NCBI RefSeq assembly: GCF_001905345.1
Contig: NZ_LFBV01000002.1
Coordinates: 124,001 to 188,000, forward strand
DNA from: Streptomyces uncialis
Lineage (GTDB): Bacteria; Actinomycetota; Actinomycetes; Streptomycetales; Streptomycetaceae
Direction: 5' to 3'
DNA length: 64,000 bases
Positions within the stretch are counted from its first letter, which is position 1. Every line of letters begins with the position of its first letter. Made by a program: the position numbers and the translations under genes. Below the pieces are notes generated by a model that was not told the DNA's origin, made no database searches, and was given only the letters and a program-made list of their open reading frames with translations. Below are positions 46,606 to 55,281 of the stretch, piece after piece.

Positions 46606-48078
46606 TCAGGTGCCCCAGGCGGACGGCGTCGCGTCGAGGCCCCAGTACAGGCTTTTCTGCGTCATATAGGCCCGGATGCCCTGCCGGCCCTTCTCGCGCC
46701 CGATACCGCTCTCCTTGACCCCGCCGAACGGGGTCGACGCGGAGAGCTGCTTGTAGGTGTTGATCCAGACGGTGCCCGCCTCGATCCGGCGAGCGAGGCG
46801 CCAGGCCCTGCGGTAGTCGCGGGTCCAGATCCCGCACGCCAGTCCGTACGGTGTGGAGTCGGCCAGCGCGCCCAACTCCTCCTCGTCGTCGTACGGGAGG
46901 ACCGCGAGGACCGGGCCGAAGATCTCCTCCTGGCAGACGCGTGAGGCCGGGTCGAGTCCGGTGATCACGGTCGGACGGTAGTAGAAGCCGCCGTCCAGAC
47001 CGGGTCCGGTGGGCCGTTCACCCCCGGTGCGGATGTGCCCGCCCTCGTCGGCCGCGAGCTGGACGTACGACTCGACCGCGGCACGGTGCTCCGCGGAGAT
47101 CAGCGGGCCCATATGGGTGCCTTGCGCCATCGGGTCACCGATGACGAGCCGTTCGGCGGCCGCGACCACGCGGCCGGTCAACTCCTCGAACGCGGACCGG
47201 TGGACGAAGAGGCGTGAGCCGGCGACGCACGCCTGTCCCTGGGACGAGAAGATGCCGAGGAGCACCCCCTGGACGACCTGGTCGAGATCCGCGTCGGGCA
47301 GCACGATCACCGGCGATTTGCCGCCCAGTTCGAGGGAGACGGGCATCAGTTTCCCGGCGGCGATCGACGCGATCCGCCGACCGGTGCCGGTACCGCCGGT
47401 GAAGGCCACCTTGCGGACCCCCGGGTGACGTACCAGTGCCTCACCGGTCACCTGTCCGGGCCCGGGCAGCACACTGACCAGGCCCGGGGGGACACCGGCG
47501 CGCAGCAGCAGGGAACCGAGCCGCAGGGCGGCCAGCGGCGACCACTCGGCGGGTTTGATCAGTACCGCGTTCCCGGCGGCGAGGGCGGGCGCGGCCTTCT
47601 GGGCCTCGCTGGCGATCGGTGAGTTCCAGGGGGTGATGGCGGCGACCGGGCCGATCGGCTCGTGCACGCTCATGCTCAGATAGGGGCCGCGCGGGGTGGT
47701 CAGCTCCTCGTCCAGGGTTTCGAGCGCGGCGGCGACGTAGCGGAAGGTCCCGGCGGCACTCGCCACCAGGGCCCGGGTCTCGGTGAGGGGCTTGCCGATG
47801 TCGTGCGCCTGGAGCCGGGCGAGGTCCTCCGCCTCCTCCTCGATGAGCGCGCCGACGCGATGGAGCAGCGCGGCGCGTTGATGGGGAAGAAGACCGCGCC
47901 AGCGGGGGTCCCGCATGGCGGCGGCGCCCGCTGTCACCGCGTCGTCGACGTCCTCGGCGGTGGCGGTCGTGACCTCCGCGAGGACGGCCCCGGTCGCCGG
48001 GTCGAGCGACCGTATGACCGCGCCGCGCCCTGGTCGGTGCCGCCCCGCGACGATGATGTCCATGCTTGTGCCGGCCAT
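46606..48078 (-). CDS. NAD(P)-dependent aldehyde dehydrogenase
   Basis: 490 residues, full length. Seen are the Rossmann part (PWNSPIASEAQKAAPALAAGNAVLIKPAEWSPL), the Gly motif FTGGTGTGRRIASIA, the general base Glu in SLELGGKSPVIVLPDADLDQ (about 258) and the catalytic Cys in SSQGQACVAGSRLF (about 292). The C-terminal CQEEIFGPVLAV is also present. It resembles 5-carboxymethyl-2-hydroxymuconate semialdehyde and betaine aldehyde dehydrogenases, oxidising a semialdehyde to an acid. It is the first gene of the minus-strand catabolic operon, across the promoter region from the MarR gene. Confidence 0.9.
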   Translation of the reverse strand: MAGTSMDIIVAGRHRPGRGAVIRSLDPATGAVLAEVTTATAEDVDDAVTAGAAAMRDPRWRGLLPHQRAALLHRVGALIEEEAEDLARLQAHDIGKPLTETRALVASAAGTFRYVAAALETLDEELTTPRGPYLSMSVHEPIGPVAAITPWNSPIASEAQKAAPALAAGNAVLIKPAEWSPLAALRLGSLLLRAGVPPGLVSVLPGPGQVTGEALVRHPGVRKVAFTGGTGTGRRIASIAAGKLMPVSLELGGKSPVIVLPDADLDQVVQGVLLGIFSSQGQACVAGSRLFVHRSAFEELTGRVVAAAERLVIGDPMAQGTHMGPLISAEHRAAVESYVQLAADEGGHIRTGGERPTGPGLDGGFYYRPTVITGLDPASRVCQEEIFGPVLAVLPYDDEEELGALADSTPYGLACGIWTRDYRRAWRLARRIEAGTVWINTYKQLSASTPFGGVKESGIGREKGRQGIRAYMTQKSLYWGLDATPSAWGT

Positions 48079-48178
48079 GACGACCTCTCTCTCCGCCGGT
48101 TCGGGAGCGGCTCTCGCCGCCGCTGGGCCGGCGCTCCCACCACCGGATCCTGGTGTCCGGCTGGTCCAGCGGGAGAAA

Positions 48179-48192
48179 ACTTAGATCTAAGT
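48179..48192. promoter_or_regulatory. Candidate MarR operator in the ALDH/MarR divergent region
   Basis: ACTTAGATCTAAGT is a perfect 14-bp palindrome, followed at once by CTCTTAGAG. It lies 100 bp before the ALDH start and 66 bp before the MarR start, AT-rich within very GC-rich DNA. It is a good MarR-type operator. Confidence 0.6.
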
Positions 48193-48257
48193 CTCTTAGA
48201 GCGTCAATACATAGGGCTGATATTCTCCGCGTCCAGCCTGTTCATGACGAGCCGTAG

Positions 48258-48854
48258 GTGGGCGCACCCGTGAGCCATCGACCCGACAGACGTTCCGCCG
48301 TGTCCGATCCCGCGTCGCCGGGGTCGGCGGACCGGGCCCCGGAGCCCGCCCGGGAGGACACCCCCGACGAGGTGGACCGGATCATCGCCGAGTGGCGCAG
48401 GGAGCGGCCGGGCCTCGACGCGGACAGCATCGACGTGGTGGGCCGCATCACCCGCTGCGGGGTGCTGGTCCGCAATCTGTCGAACCGGATGTACGACCGC
48501 CACTCCATCAATCAGTCGATCTTCGACGTACTGGCGAGCCTGCGCCGGATGGGGCCGCCCTATCGCAAGACGGCGCGGGAACTGGCGGCCTCGTCCCTGC
48601 TCACATCGGGCGGGATGACGATGCGGCTCGACCGGATGGAGCGGGACGGGCTGATCCGCAGGATCCGCTCGGCCGAGGACCGCCGCAGCGTGTACGCGGA
48701 GCTCACCCCGGCGGGTTTCGCCCTGATCGACCGCATCATCGACGACCACCTGGAACGGGAGCGCGAGATGCTCCGGACGCTGGACCCCGACGAGCGGCGG
48801 CAGCTCGCCGGTCTGCTGAAGAAGCTGGAGACCCGGCTGCGCGACCTGGACTGA
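48258..48854 (+). CDS. MarR-family transcriptional regulator
   Basis: 198 residues from a GTG at 48258 (a second GTG at 48270 is also possible). The first 50 residues are a disordered, acidic and Pro-rich extension. The winged helix follows: SINQSIFDVLASLRRMGPPYRKTARELAASSLLTSGGMTMRLDRM and the wing RDGLIRRIRSAEDRRSVYAELT. Helical dimerisation segments are at both ends. It is divergent from the aromatic catabolic operon and upstream of the M24/ABC genes. I infer it represses both until a pathway intermediate binds. Confidence 0.88.
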   Translation: MGAPVSHRPDRRSAVSDPASPGSADRAPEPAREDTPDEVDRIIAEWRRERPGLDADSIDVVGRITRCGVLVRNLSNRMYDRHSINQSIFDVLASLRRMGPPYRKTARELAASSLLTSGGMTMRLDRMERDGLIRRIRSAEDRRSVYAELTPAGFALIDRIIDDHLEREREMLRTLDPDERRQLAGLLKKLETRLRDLD

Positions 48855-48862
48855 CCGGCCTC

Positions 48863-48887
48863 CCGGGGCCGTCCGGCCCGGCCCCGG
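48863..48887 (+). terminator. Hairpin after the MarR gene
   Basis: A 9-bp perfect stem (CCGGGGCCG with CGGCCCCGG) and a 7-nt loop, directly after the MarR stop. Likely transcription stop; no U tract. Confidence 0.45.
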
Positions 48888-48952
48888 CCTGCGTGACGTG
48901 CGGCGATCCGTCGCGCCACGGAGGCCGGGCCGCACGGGATACACACGCAACA

Positions 48953-48980
48953 ACTTAACTAAAAGCTTCTTTGACCTAAG
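48953..48980. promoter_or_regulatory. AT-rich candidate operator/promoter upstream of the M24 gene
   Basis: Between MarR and the M24 gene, ACTTAACTAAAAGCTT and then TTGACCTAAG are conspicuously AT-rich in this background. They share the ACTTA/TAAG half-sites with the palindrome at 48179. This suggests the same MarR protein also controls the downstream genes. Confidence 0.4.
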
Positions 48981-49176
48981 CCTTGTGGGTCCCGGACGGC
49001 GGGGTCTATGGTCTCGGCAACGCAGATCAACCCTCCAGGTCATGAGCCCGCGACCGCCGCACACGACGGCATCGGCCGACCTGACGGACATCCGACCATG
49101 AGGGCTTGAGCCCATGCCCCGCCGTCCCCGCCGAGTGCGCGGGTGACCGTTCGAGGGGCTACGAAGGGAGCCATCC

Positions 49177-50466
49177 GTGCCGACTCCGACCATCGCCGGG
49201 ACCACCCCGGGGACCGCACCCGCCACCGGGACCCCGGAAGGGGAACCGCACGACGAGCGGGCGTTCCGGATGCGCCGCACCCAGGAGTTCATGGACGCCC
49301 ATGAGCTCGACGGCCTGCTCGTCTTCGGCGCCGACCGCAGCGACCGCTACGACGCCGGCCAGTACCTCTTCCGTGACCGCCGCTACCAGCACTTCGTCGT
49401 CCCCCGGCACGGCGAACCCACGATGGTGGCCTTCGCCGCCCAGGTCGCGGCGCAGCACCAGCTCACCCGGGAACGCGGTCTGGAGACCTGGATCGAGGAC
49501 ATCCGCGTGGGGTCCGCGCCGGAACTCCTGCCGCGGATCGCGCGGGAGAAGCAGCTCGGCGGCGGCCGGCTCGGCGTCATCGGCGCCGGGTACGGATCGC
49601 CGTTCTACCCGGGCGGCTGGGTCTCCCGGTCCGTCTGGGACGCGATCGGCGAGGGACTGCCCGACGCCACACTGCTCGACGTCACCCGTGACTACGGACT
49701 GGTGATGGCCCGGCGCAGCGACGAGGACCTGGAGCACATCGCCACCGCCGCCGCGGCCGGGGACGCGGCCGTCGAGGCCATGATGGCGCTGGCCGCGCCG
49801 GGCCTGGACGAGACGGAGCTGTACGCCGAGGGTGTGGCGACGATGCTGCGCAAGGGGATGCGTGTCACCTGGATGCTCTTCCAGACGGGCCTGGACAACT
49901 ACGCCTGGGGGGAACCCACCTGGCTGACCCGCCCGGAGCGCGCCCGGCGGCTGGAACGCTCCGACATGGTGTGGGCCGAGATCTTCCCCAACTACGCCGA
50001 GCTGAACACCCACGTCAACATGAGCTTCACCCTCGGCACGCCCCCGGCCGAGACGCTGCGCTGCGCGGAGGTCGCCCGCGCGTCCTACGAGGCCGGTGTC
50101 GCCGCGGTACGGCCCGGCGCGTCCTTCGCCGAGGTGTGCGCGGCGATGGAGGTGCCGCTCACCGAGGCCGGGATGTGGCATCTGACCCCGCAGTTCGCCT
50201 CGCTGAACCCGCTGCTGTCCGGAGGAGGCTCGGCCCTCGGCATCCGGGACCACGTCGACTCCTTCGCCGGCGCCTACCCGCACGCGGACGGGCACCCGGG
50301 CCCCTTCTTCGACTTCGAGATCGAGCCCGGTATGACCTTCTCCCTCCAGCCGGACGCCCGGCTCGGCAGGCGCGGCGCGATCGTCGGCGGTGTGGTGGCC
50401 GCGACGGAGTCCGGCTGCCGTGAGTTCAACACCGTCTCCACCCGGCTCAACTCGGTCGAGGTGTAG
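49177..50466 (+). CDS. M24 (creatinase/prolidase-like) protein without canonical metal ligands
   Basis: 429 residues from a GTG at 49177. The N-terminal creatinase domain (about 25-170; FRMRRTQEFMDAHELDGLLVFG) and the pita-bread catalytic domain (180-429) are both present. At the positions where M24 aminopeptidases hold the two Asp (DxG...D), it reads VWAEIFPNYAELNTHVNMSFTLG; the GHGxG histidine region is LGIRDHVDSFAGAYPHADG; and EPGMTFSLQPDA has Gln for the ligand Glu. It therefore probably lacks the dimetal site, like creatinase itself, and may hydrolyse a C-N bond of a non-peptide substrate. It lies between MarR and the ABC importer on the same strand. Confidence 0.8.
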   Translation: MPTPTIAGTTPGTAPATGTPEGEPHDERAFRMRRTQEFMDAHELDGLLVFGADRSDRYDAGQYLFRDRRYQHFVVPRHGEPTMVAFAAQVAAQHQLTRERGLETWIEDIRVGSAPELLPRIAREKQLGGGRLGVIGAGYGSPFYPGGWVSRSVWDAIGEGLPDATLLDVTRDYGLVMARRSDEDLEHIATAAAAGDAAVEAMMALAAPGLDETELYAEGVATMLRKGMRVTWMLFQTGLDNYAWGEPTWLTRPERARRLERSDMVWAEIFPNYAELNTHVNMSFTLGTPPAETLRCAEVARASYEAGVAAVRPGASFAEVCAAMEVPLTEAGMWHLTPQFASLNPLLSGGGSALGIRDHVDSFAGAYPHADGHPGPFFDFEIEPGMTFSLQPDARLGRRGAIVGGVVAATESGCREFNTVSTRLNSVEV

Positions 50467-50957
50467 GCACCGGCCACGGCGTCCGGTCCCCGCTCCAGCG
50501 CCTCGGCCGGCGTGCGGGCGTAGGTCACGGCGACCGGCCCCTTGGTGCGGCGCCCCCGACCGCGTGCCCGGGACCGTTCGGCCCGGGCGCGCGGAGCAGG
50601 ACCGTCGCCCACCCGAACCCTGATGATCCGGCCTGGTTCAACCCGTTCCGGTCGGATACGATCCGCTTCGACCGGCCATACGGTCACCACCGCCACCCCG
50701 CGCACCACGCCACCGGCGCCGTCGATCCGGCGATCCGGCCCGGCTCTCCTCCGCGCCCCGGCCGTACGCGCGGCCCCTCCCGGCCGGGTCTGCACCGGCC
50801 GACCCCGCGCCCTGGGCCCCACGCCCGCACCCTCCGGCGGCCCCACGCCCCGGCCCCCCGCAGTCGGACCTCGTACAGCCGGGTATCCCCGCACCCCGGT
50901 CCTTCCTCCCTTCCGGCCGGACTGCCCGGCCATCCTCCCGGCAAGGTGGTATTGCTC
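50467..50957. other. Gene-free stretch before the ABC transporter
   Basis: 490 bp without a supported gene. Long open frames exist on both strands but without a ribosome site or recognisable family. It probably contains the promoter of the transporter operon; the composition is unusually Pro/Arg codon-like on every frame. Confidence 0.4.
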
Positions 50958-52055
50958 ATGACAAAGCGGCCTGTATCGCTCGATCGGCGCGCCCTTCTGC
51001 ACGGCATGGCCGCGGTGGGGGCCGGCGGTCTGTTGGCTGCCTGCGGCGACGGCTCCGGCTCCCCTTCCAGCAAGGCCGGTTCCGGCGGGAACCTGCCCTC
51101 CTCCCTCAGACCGCTGGCCGACAAGGCGGCCAAGGAGGGCGAGATACGGCTCTTCATCAGCACCGACTCCCGTACCCCGGCCCACGCCAGGAAACTCTCC
51201 CAGGCGTTCCGCGCCGACACCGGCGTCGACCTCAGGATCAAGTTCGTCGGCGGCGAACCCGACCCCGCGTTCGCCAACAAGCTGGTGCAAGAGGCGAAGG
51301 CCCAGGTCACTCCGTCGATAGACGTGTTCGCGACCACCCCCTTGGTGGTCAAGCAGCTCAGCGGCGCGGGCCTGGTCCAGCCGGTCGACTGGGGCTCCAT
51401 GGAAGGGGTCGCCGCCGACGATGTCTGGGCCGACCACCATGGCATCCACATCGCCGAGATCGCCCGGACGGTCCTCTACAACACCAAGGACGTACAGGCG
51501 GCGGACGTCCCGAAGTCCCTGGAGGAACTCCTCACCGACAAATGGCGCGGCAAGATCGTCACCGCCGGGCTGCCCGATGTCTTCAGCCCGCTGGCCGCCG
51601 GACTCGGCGTCGACAAGACCCTGGACTTCGTGCGCCGACTGCTGGAGGACGGCAGGGTGTCCCTCGCCTCGGTACCGACCGCCATCCGCACCCAGGTGAG
51701 CAGCGGGGAGTTCCCGATCGGCTACGGAGTACGCATAGGCGAGCGTCAGCGCGTCGCCAAGGCACCCGTCGACTACGCACCCGTCAAGGTGCCCGTGGTG
51801 CCGCGCGCCGGACTCGTCGTCAAGGGAGCGGAGAACCCCGCCGCCGCGCAGCTCTTCCTCTACTGGCTCAACGCCACCGAGCAGGGCCGCAAGAAGGCGT
51901 ACGAGGTCCTCGACTGGCCCCGCCACACCACCCCCGGCACCGATCTGTATCTCCTGGCCGAGAAGGCCGGCGGGGTGATGACCGCGGGGACGGACTGGTG
52001 GATGAACGACTACGAGAAGGTCAACAAGCAGCTCGCACAGTTGCTGAGGAAGTAG
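50958..52055 (+). CDS. ABC transporter substrate-binding lipoprotein
   Basis: 365 residues from the ATG at 50958 (AAGGTGG upstream). A lipoprotein signal is evident: SLDRRALLHGMAAVGAGGLLAAC, with the lipobox Cys about 31. The mature part starts with a Ser/Gly-rich linker. It is followed by the extracellular solute-binding protein fold of the iron(III)/thiamine/2-aminoethylphosphonate group (LFISTDSRTPAHARKLSQAFRADTG, WRGKIVTAGLPDVFSPLAAGLG). It would capture the nutrient outside the membrane. Since it neighbours aromatic degradation genes, the ligand may be a carboxylated aromatic rather than iron, but that is inference. It is followed by the permease after 2 bp. Confidence 0.86.
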   Translation: MTKRPVSLDRRALLHGMAAVGAGGLLAACGDGSGSPSSKAGSGGNLPSSLRPLADKAAKEGEIRLFISTDSRTPAHARKLSQAFRADTGVDLRIKFVGGEPDPAFANKLVQEAKAQVTPSIDVFATTPLVVKQLSGAGLVQPVDWGSMEGVAADDVWADHHGIHIAEIARTVLYNTKDVQAADVPKSLEELLTDKWRGKIVTAGLPDVFSPLAAGLGVDKTLDFVRRLLEDGRVSLASVPTAIRTQVSSGEFPIGYGVRIGERQRVAKAPVDYAPVKVPVVPRAGLVVKGAENPAAAQLFLYWLNATEQGRKKAYEVLDWPRHTTPGTDLYLLAEKAGGVMTAGTDWWMNDYEKVNKQLAQLLRK

Positions 52056-52057
52056 GG

Positions 52058-53860
52058 ATGGGGTCGGACAAGGTGCCGGAACTGACCACCTCGCGCCCCG
52101 CCCCCGAAGGCCGGCGCACCGCGGGAAAGGGCACCGCCTCGCGGCACGATCCACCACCGGGCCGCACCGCACGACGCCGGGTCGACGCCCCGCTGGTCGT
52201 GGTACGGGTGATGATCGCCCTGCTGTGCGTGGTGCTCGTCGTCCCGATGGCCGGACTGGTCTGGGCGGCGTTCGGCCCGGGAGAGGGATTCGGCGGCGGA
52301 GAGCTGTCGCTCGACAACTTCCGCACGGTACTCGGCTCCAGCGGACTGGCCGGGACGCTGCTGCGCACCCTGGTGCTCGGGGTGGGCAGCGTCATCGTGA
52401 TGCTGCTCGTCGCCGTCCCGCTGGCCTGGCTCTACGCCAGGACGGATCTGCGCGGCAAGAGCGTCATCCTCTTCCTGGCCGCCGCGAAGATGGCGATCCC
52501 CGGCTTCCTCGTCGCCCTCGGCTACATCTTCATGTTCAACCCGAGCAACGGGATCATCAACACCTGGTGGGGGGAGCTGGGCGGCAGCGGCCCCCTCACG
52601 GATGTCTACAGCCTGAAGTGGATCATCCTGCTCCAGGGACTGGACTTCGCCGGCCCCGCATTCTTCATGCTCGTGCCCACCCTGCGGGTCATCGACGTCA
52701 ACGTCGAGGAGGCCGCCGCGGTCCACGGCATCCCCCGACTGCGGGCCGCCCTCCAACTGCTCCTCCCGATCGCGGCACCGGCCATCGCCGGGGTGTCCAT
52801 CTTCTTCTTCATCGTCGCCGTCGAGGTGTTCGACTACGCCGGGATGCTCGGGATGCCCGCCCGGATCACCGTCCTGTCCACCCTGATCTACCAGTACACC
52901 CAGGGCGCCACCGGCTCCCCCGAGTACGGCAACGCCGCCGCCGTCGGGCTCGGGATGGCACTCGGGATCGGCCTCATCATGCTCGGCTACTACCGGGCGA
53001 TGCGCCGCGCCGGACAGATGGCCACGGTCACCGGCAAACGCGCCGCCCGTGAACCGATCAGACTCACCCGGCGGGGCCGGGTCGCCGGATACTGCCTCAT
53101 CGGGCTGTACGCGCTGATCGGTGTGGTGCTGCCGGTGCTGACCCTCGTCTGGGCCTCGCTGGTGCCCTATCTGCGGCCCCCGTCGGCCGAGGCGTTCGGG
53201 GAGCTGTCCTTCGCCGCCTACACCGACGCCGCCTACGATCTGGGGGAGGTCCTGCCGACCACGCTCCTGCTGGTGGCGGTGGTACCGACGGCCGCGGTGG
53301 CGTTCGCCGCCTGCGCCGGATGGCTGGTCACCCGCACCACCGTACGGGGCCGGCGCGGACTCGACGCGCTCATCATGATGACCCTCGCCGTCCCGTCGAT
53401 CGTCATGGCCGTGTCCTTCGTGTACGTCGGGCTCTCCGCCTACCGATGGCTCCCGCTCTACGGAACCGCGGCCTTCCTCGCCCTCGTGGTCGCCTGCCGG
53501 TTCGTGGCGACCGCGTACCGCACCCTCCACGGAACGATGCTCCAGGTCCACGGCGAACTGGAGGAGGCGGCGGCGGTCTCCGGCATCCGCCGGGGCCGGG
53601 CGTTCGTCTCCGTCGTCCTGCCCGTGGTGCGCGGCAGCCTGGCCTACGCCTGGTTCTGGATCGCCCTGCTGACCATCCGCGAACTGACCATCACCCTGAT
53701 CCTCTCCAGCGACGGCACGGATGTGATGTCCACCCGGATCTTCGGCTACAGCTCGGCGGGCGAGACCGGCCTGTCCGCCGCCCTCGGGGTGATCCAGCTC
53801 GGACTGATCACGGTCCTGCTCATCGCCTTCTGCCGCGTCGCCCGCCGCCAGTCCCTCTAG
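52058..53860 (+). CDS. ABC transporter permease, duplicated (fused) type
   Basis: 600 residues with two BPD-type transmembrane domains, about 40-320 and 345-600. Each has the EAA loop contacting the ATPase: NVEEAAAVHGIPRLRAALQLLLPIAAPAIAG and [29 protein letters not shown] polar 45-residue N-terminus leads into helix 1. Such single-chain dimers are known for iron(III) and thiamine importers (FbpB/ThiP). It sits in the plasma membrane with the lipoprotein and ATPase genes in one operon. The ATG at 52058 overlaps the upstream stop region by spacing of 2 bp; the longer frame to 51542 is inside the lipoprotein gene. Confidence 0.88.
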   Translation: MGSDKVPELTTSRPAPEGRRTAGKGTASRHDPPPGRTARRRVDAPLVVVRVMIALLCVVLVVPMAGLVWAAFGPGEGFGGGELSLDNFRTVLGSSGLAGTLLRTLVLGVGSVIVMLLVAVPLAWLYARTDLRGKSVILFLAAAKMAIPGFLVALGYIFMFNPSNGIINTWWGELGGSGPLTDVYSLKWIILLQGLDFAGPAFFMLVPTLRVIDVNVEEAAAVHGIPRLRAALQLLLPIAAPAIAGVSIFFFIVAVEVFDYAGMLGMPARITVLSTLIYQYTQGATGSPEYGNAAAVGLGMALGIGLIMLGYYRAMRRAGQMATVTGKRAAREPIRLTRRGRVAGYCLIGLYALIGVVLPVLTLVWASLVPYLRPPSAEAFGELSFAAYTDAAYDLGEVLPTTLLLVAVVPTAAVAFAACAGWLVTRTTVRGRRGLDALIMMTLAVPSIVMAVSFVYVGLSAYRWLPLYGTAAFLALVVACRFVATAYRTLHGTMLQVHGELEEAAAVSGIRRGRAFVSVVLPVVRGSLAYAWFWIALLTIRELTITLILSSDGTDVMSTRIFGYSSAGETGLSAALGVIQLGLITVLLIAFCRVARRQSL

Positions 53861-53868
53861 GAGCTCCC

Positions 53869-54975
53869 ATGATCGACCTCGAAGGCGTCTCGAAGTCCTT
53901 CGCCCAGGACCGCGACCAGGTGCCGGCGCTGCGCGATGTCTCGCTGTCCGTCGCCGAGGGCGAGTTCTACGTCCTGCTCGGCGCGTCCGGCTGCGGAAAG
54001 ACGACCACGCTGCGCATCGTGGCCGGACTGGAACGACCCGACACCGGCACCGTGTCCATCGACGGCCGGCAGGTCTCAGGACACGCGCCCCCGGTCTGGG
54101 TGGGCCCCGAGGAAAGACCTCAGGCGATGGTCTTCCAGTCGTACGCCCTGTGGCCCCATATGACGATCCGGCAGAACATCGCCTTCCCCCTGCGCCGCGG
54201 TGTGCGGCGCCCGGACCGGGCGGAGGCGGCGGCCCGGGTGGAGGAGGCCCTGGAGATGTTCCGGCTGACCGAGCAGGCGGACCGCAAGGTGACACAGCTC
54301 TCGGGCGGCCAGCAGCAGCGGGTGGCACTCGCCCGGGCACTCGCGCTGCGCCCCAAGGTGCTGCTCATGGACGAACCGCTCTCCAACCTGGACGCGAGAC
54401 TGCGGATGGACCTCCGTATCGAGCTCAAGGAGCTGTCCCGGCGGACGGGCATCACCTGTCTGCTCGTCACCCACGACCAGGAGGAGGCGATGATGCTCGC
54501 CGACCGGGTCGGCATCATGCAGGGCGGCGGGATCGTCCAGGAAGGCCCGCCGCACGAGCTGTACAACGCGCCCGCGACGGAGTTCGTCGCCAACTTCCTC
54601 GACCATATGAACCTCGTCCGCGCGGCCTCGGTCGTCTCGTCGGACGCGCACGGCCTGGAGGTCACGGCGGGCGGCCGGCACCTGCGCACGGGCCCCGGCG
54701 ACCATGCCGTGGGCACCGCGCTCACCCTCGGTATCCGCCCCGACGACATCGTGTTCGACCTCGGCGACGGCACGGGTACGGAGCCCAACCAGGTGACCGG
54801 CACCCCCCTTGACCACCACTACGTGGGCGGACACTTCCTCCACCGGGTGCAGACCCCGCTGGGCCTGCTCACCGTCCGCTCCCCCACGGGCCCGGACGCG
54901 TTCACGTCCGGCACGGTACGTCTGCGGCTGCCCGCCGAGAAGCTGATCACCATGGCTCCCCCGGCCGGGGCGTGA
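53869..54975 (+). CDS. ABC transporter ATP-binding protein
   Basis: 368 residues from the ATG at 53869 (8 bp after the permease stop, preceded by TAGGAG). Walker A LLGASGCGKTTTLRIVAGLE (about 36-55), Q loop VFQSYALWPHMT, signature LSGGQQQRVALARAL (about 145), Walker B KVLLMDEPLSNLD and switch His in VTHDQEEAM are all intact. The C-terminal 120 residues form a TOBE-like domain (LTLGIRPDDIVFDLGDG). This is the FbpC/PotA-type importer ATPase and completes the SBP-permease-ATPase cassette. It energises uptake in the cytosol. Confidence 0.92.
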   Translation: MIDLEGVSKSFAQDRDQVPALRDVSLSVAEGEFYVLLGASGCGKTTTLRIVAGLERPDTGTVSIDGRQVSGHAPPVWVGPEERPQAMVFQSYALWPHMTIRQNIAFPLRRGVRRPDRAEAAARVEEALEMFRLTEQADRKVTQLSGGQQQRVALARALALRPKVLLMDEPLSNLDARLRMDLRIELKELSRRTGITCLLVTHDQEEAMMLADRVGIMQGGGIVQEGPPHELYNAPATEFVANFLDHMNLVRAASVVSSDAHGLEVTAGGRHLRTGPGDHAVGTALTLGIRPDDIVFDLGDGTGTEPNQVTGTPLDHHYVGGHFLHRVQTPLGLLTVRSPTGPDAFTSGTVRLRLPAEKLITMAPPAGA

Positions 54976-55222
54976 GGTCCCGCGACCGGGCGGCGGCGGT
55001 CGGCCGGTGAGGGGCAGCCAGGTCCCTTCCGCGGACTGGGCGTTGAGGTGGCCCTGTTCCGGGCCGCAGGGCGCCGCCCTCCGCCCCTGACCCGAGCGCC
55101 ATCCTCGCGGGCTGCTGCCCGGCCGGCCTGCGGGTCCTCCGGGTCGCCCGGCACCCCGCACTTCGGCGGTTCGCCACCGTTGAGGTCCCGGCCGGCGAAC
55201 GCGCACTCGGGGCGCGTCAAGC

Positions 55223-55236
55223 GATGAACTCCAGTT
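55223..55236. promoter_or_regulatory. Inverted repeat upstream of the pca operon
   Basis: TGAACTCCAGTTCA is a perfect 6-2-6 inverted repeat 46 bp before pcaI. It may be the operator of a pca regulator. No regulator gene lies in 54976-55281 or divergent to pcaI, and the rest of that stretch shows no gene. Confidence 0.45.
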
Positions 55237-55281
55237 CACCTGGCGAACACATGCCGTCGTCACCCCGTAAAGGAAGCTTCC

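Noticed and set aside
52010..54340. 776-codon open frame on the minus strand
   Set aside because: Antisense shadow of the ABC permease and ATPase genes; Gly/Pro/His-rich with no domain.
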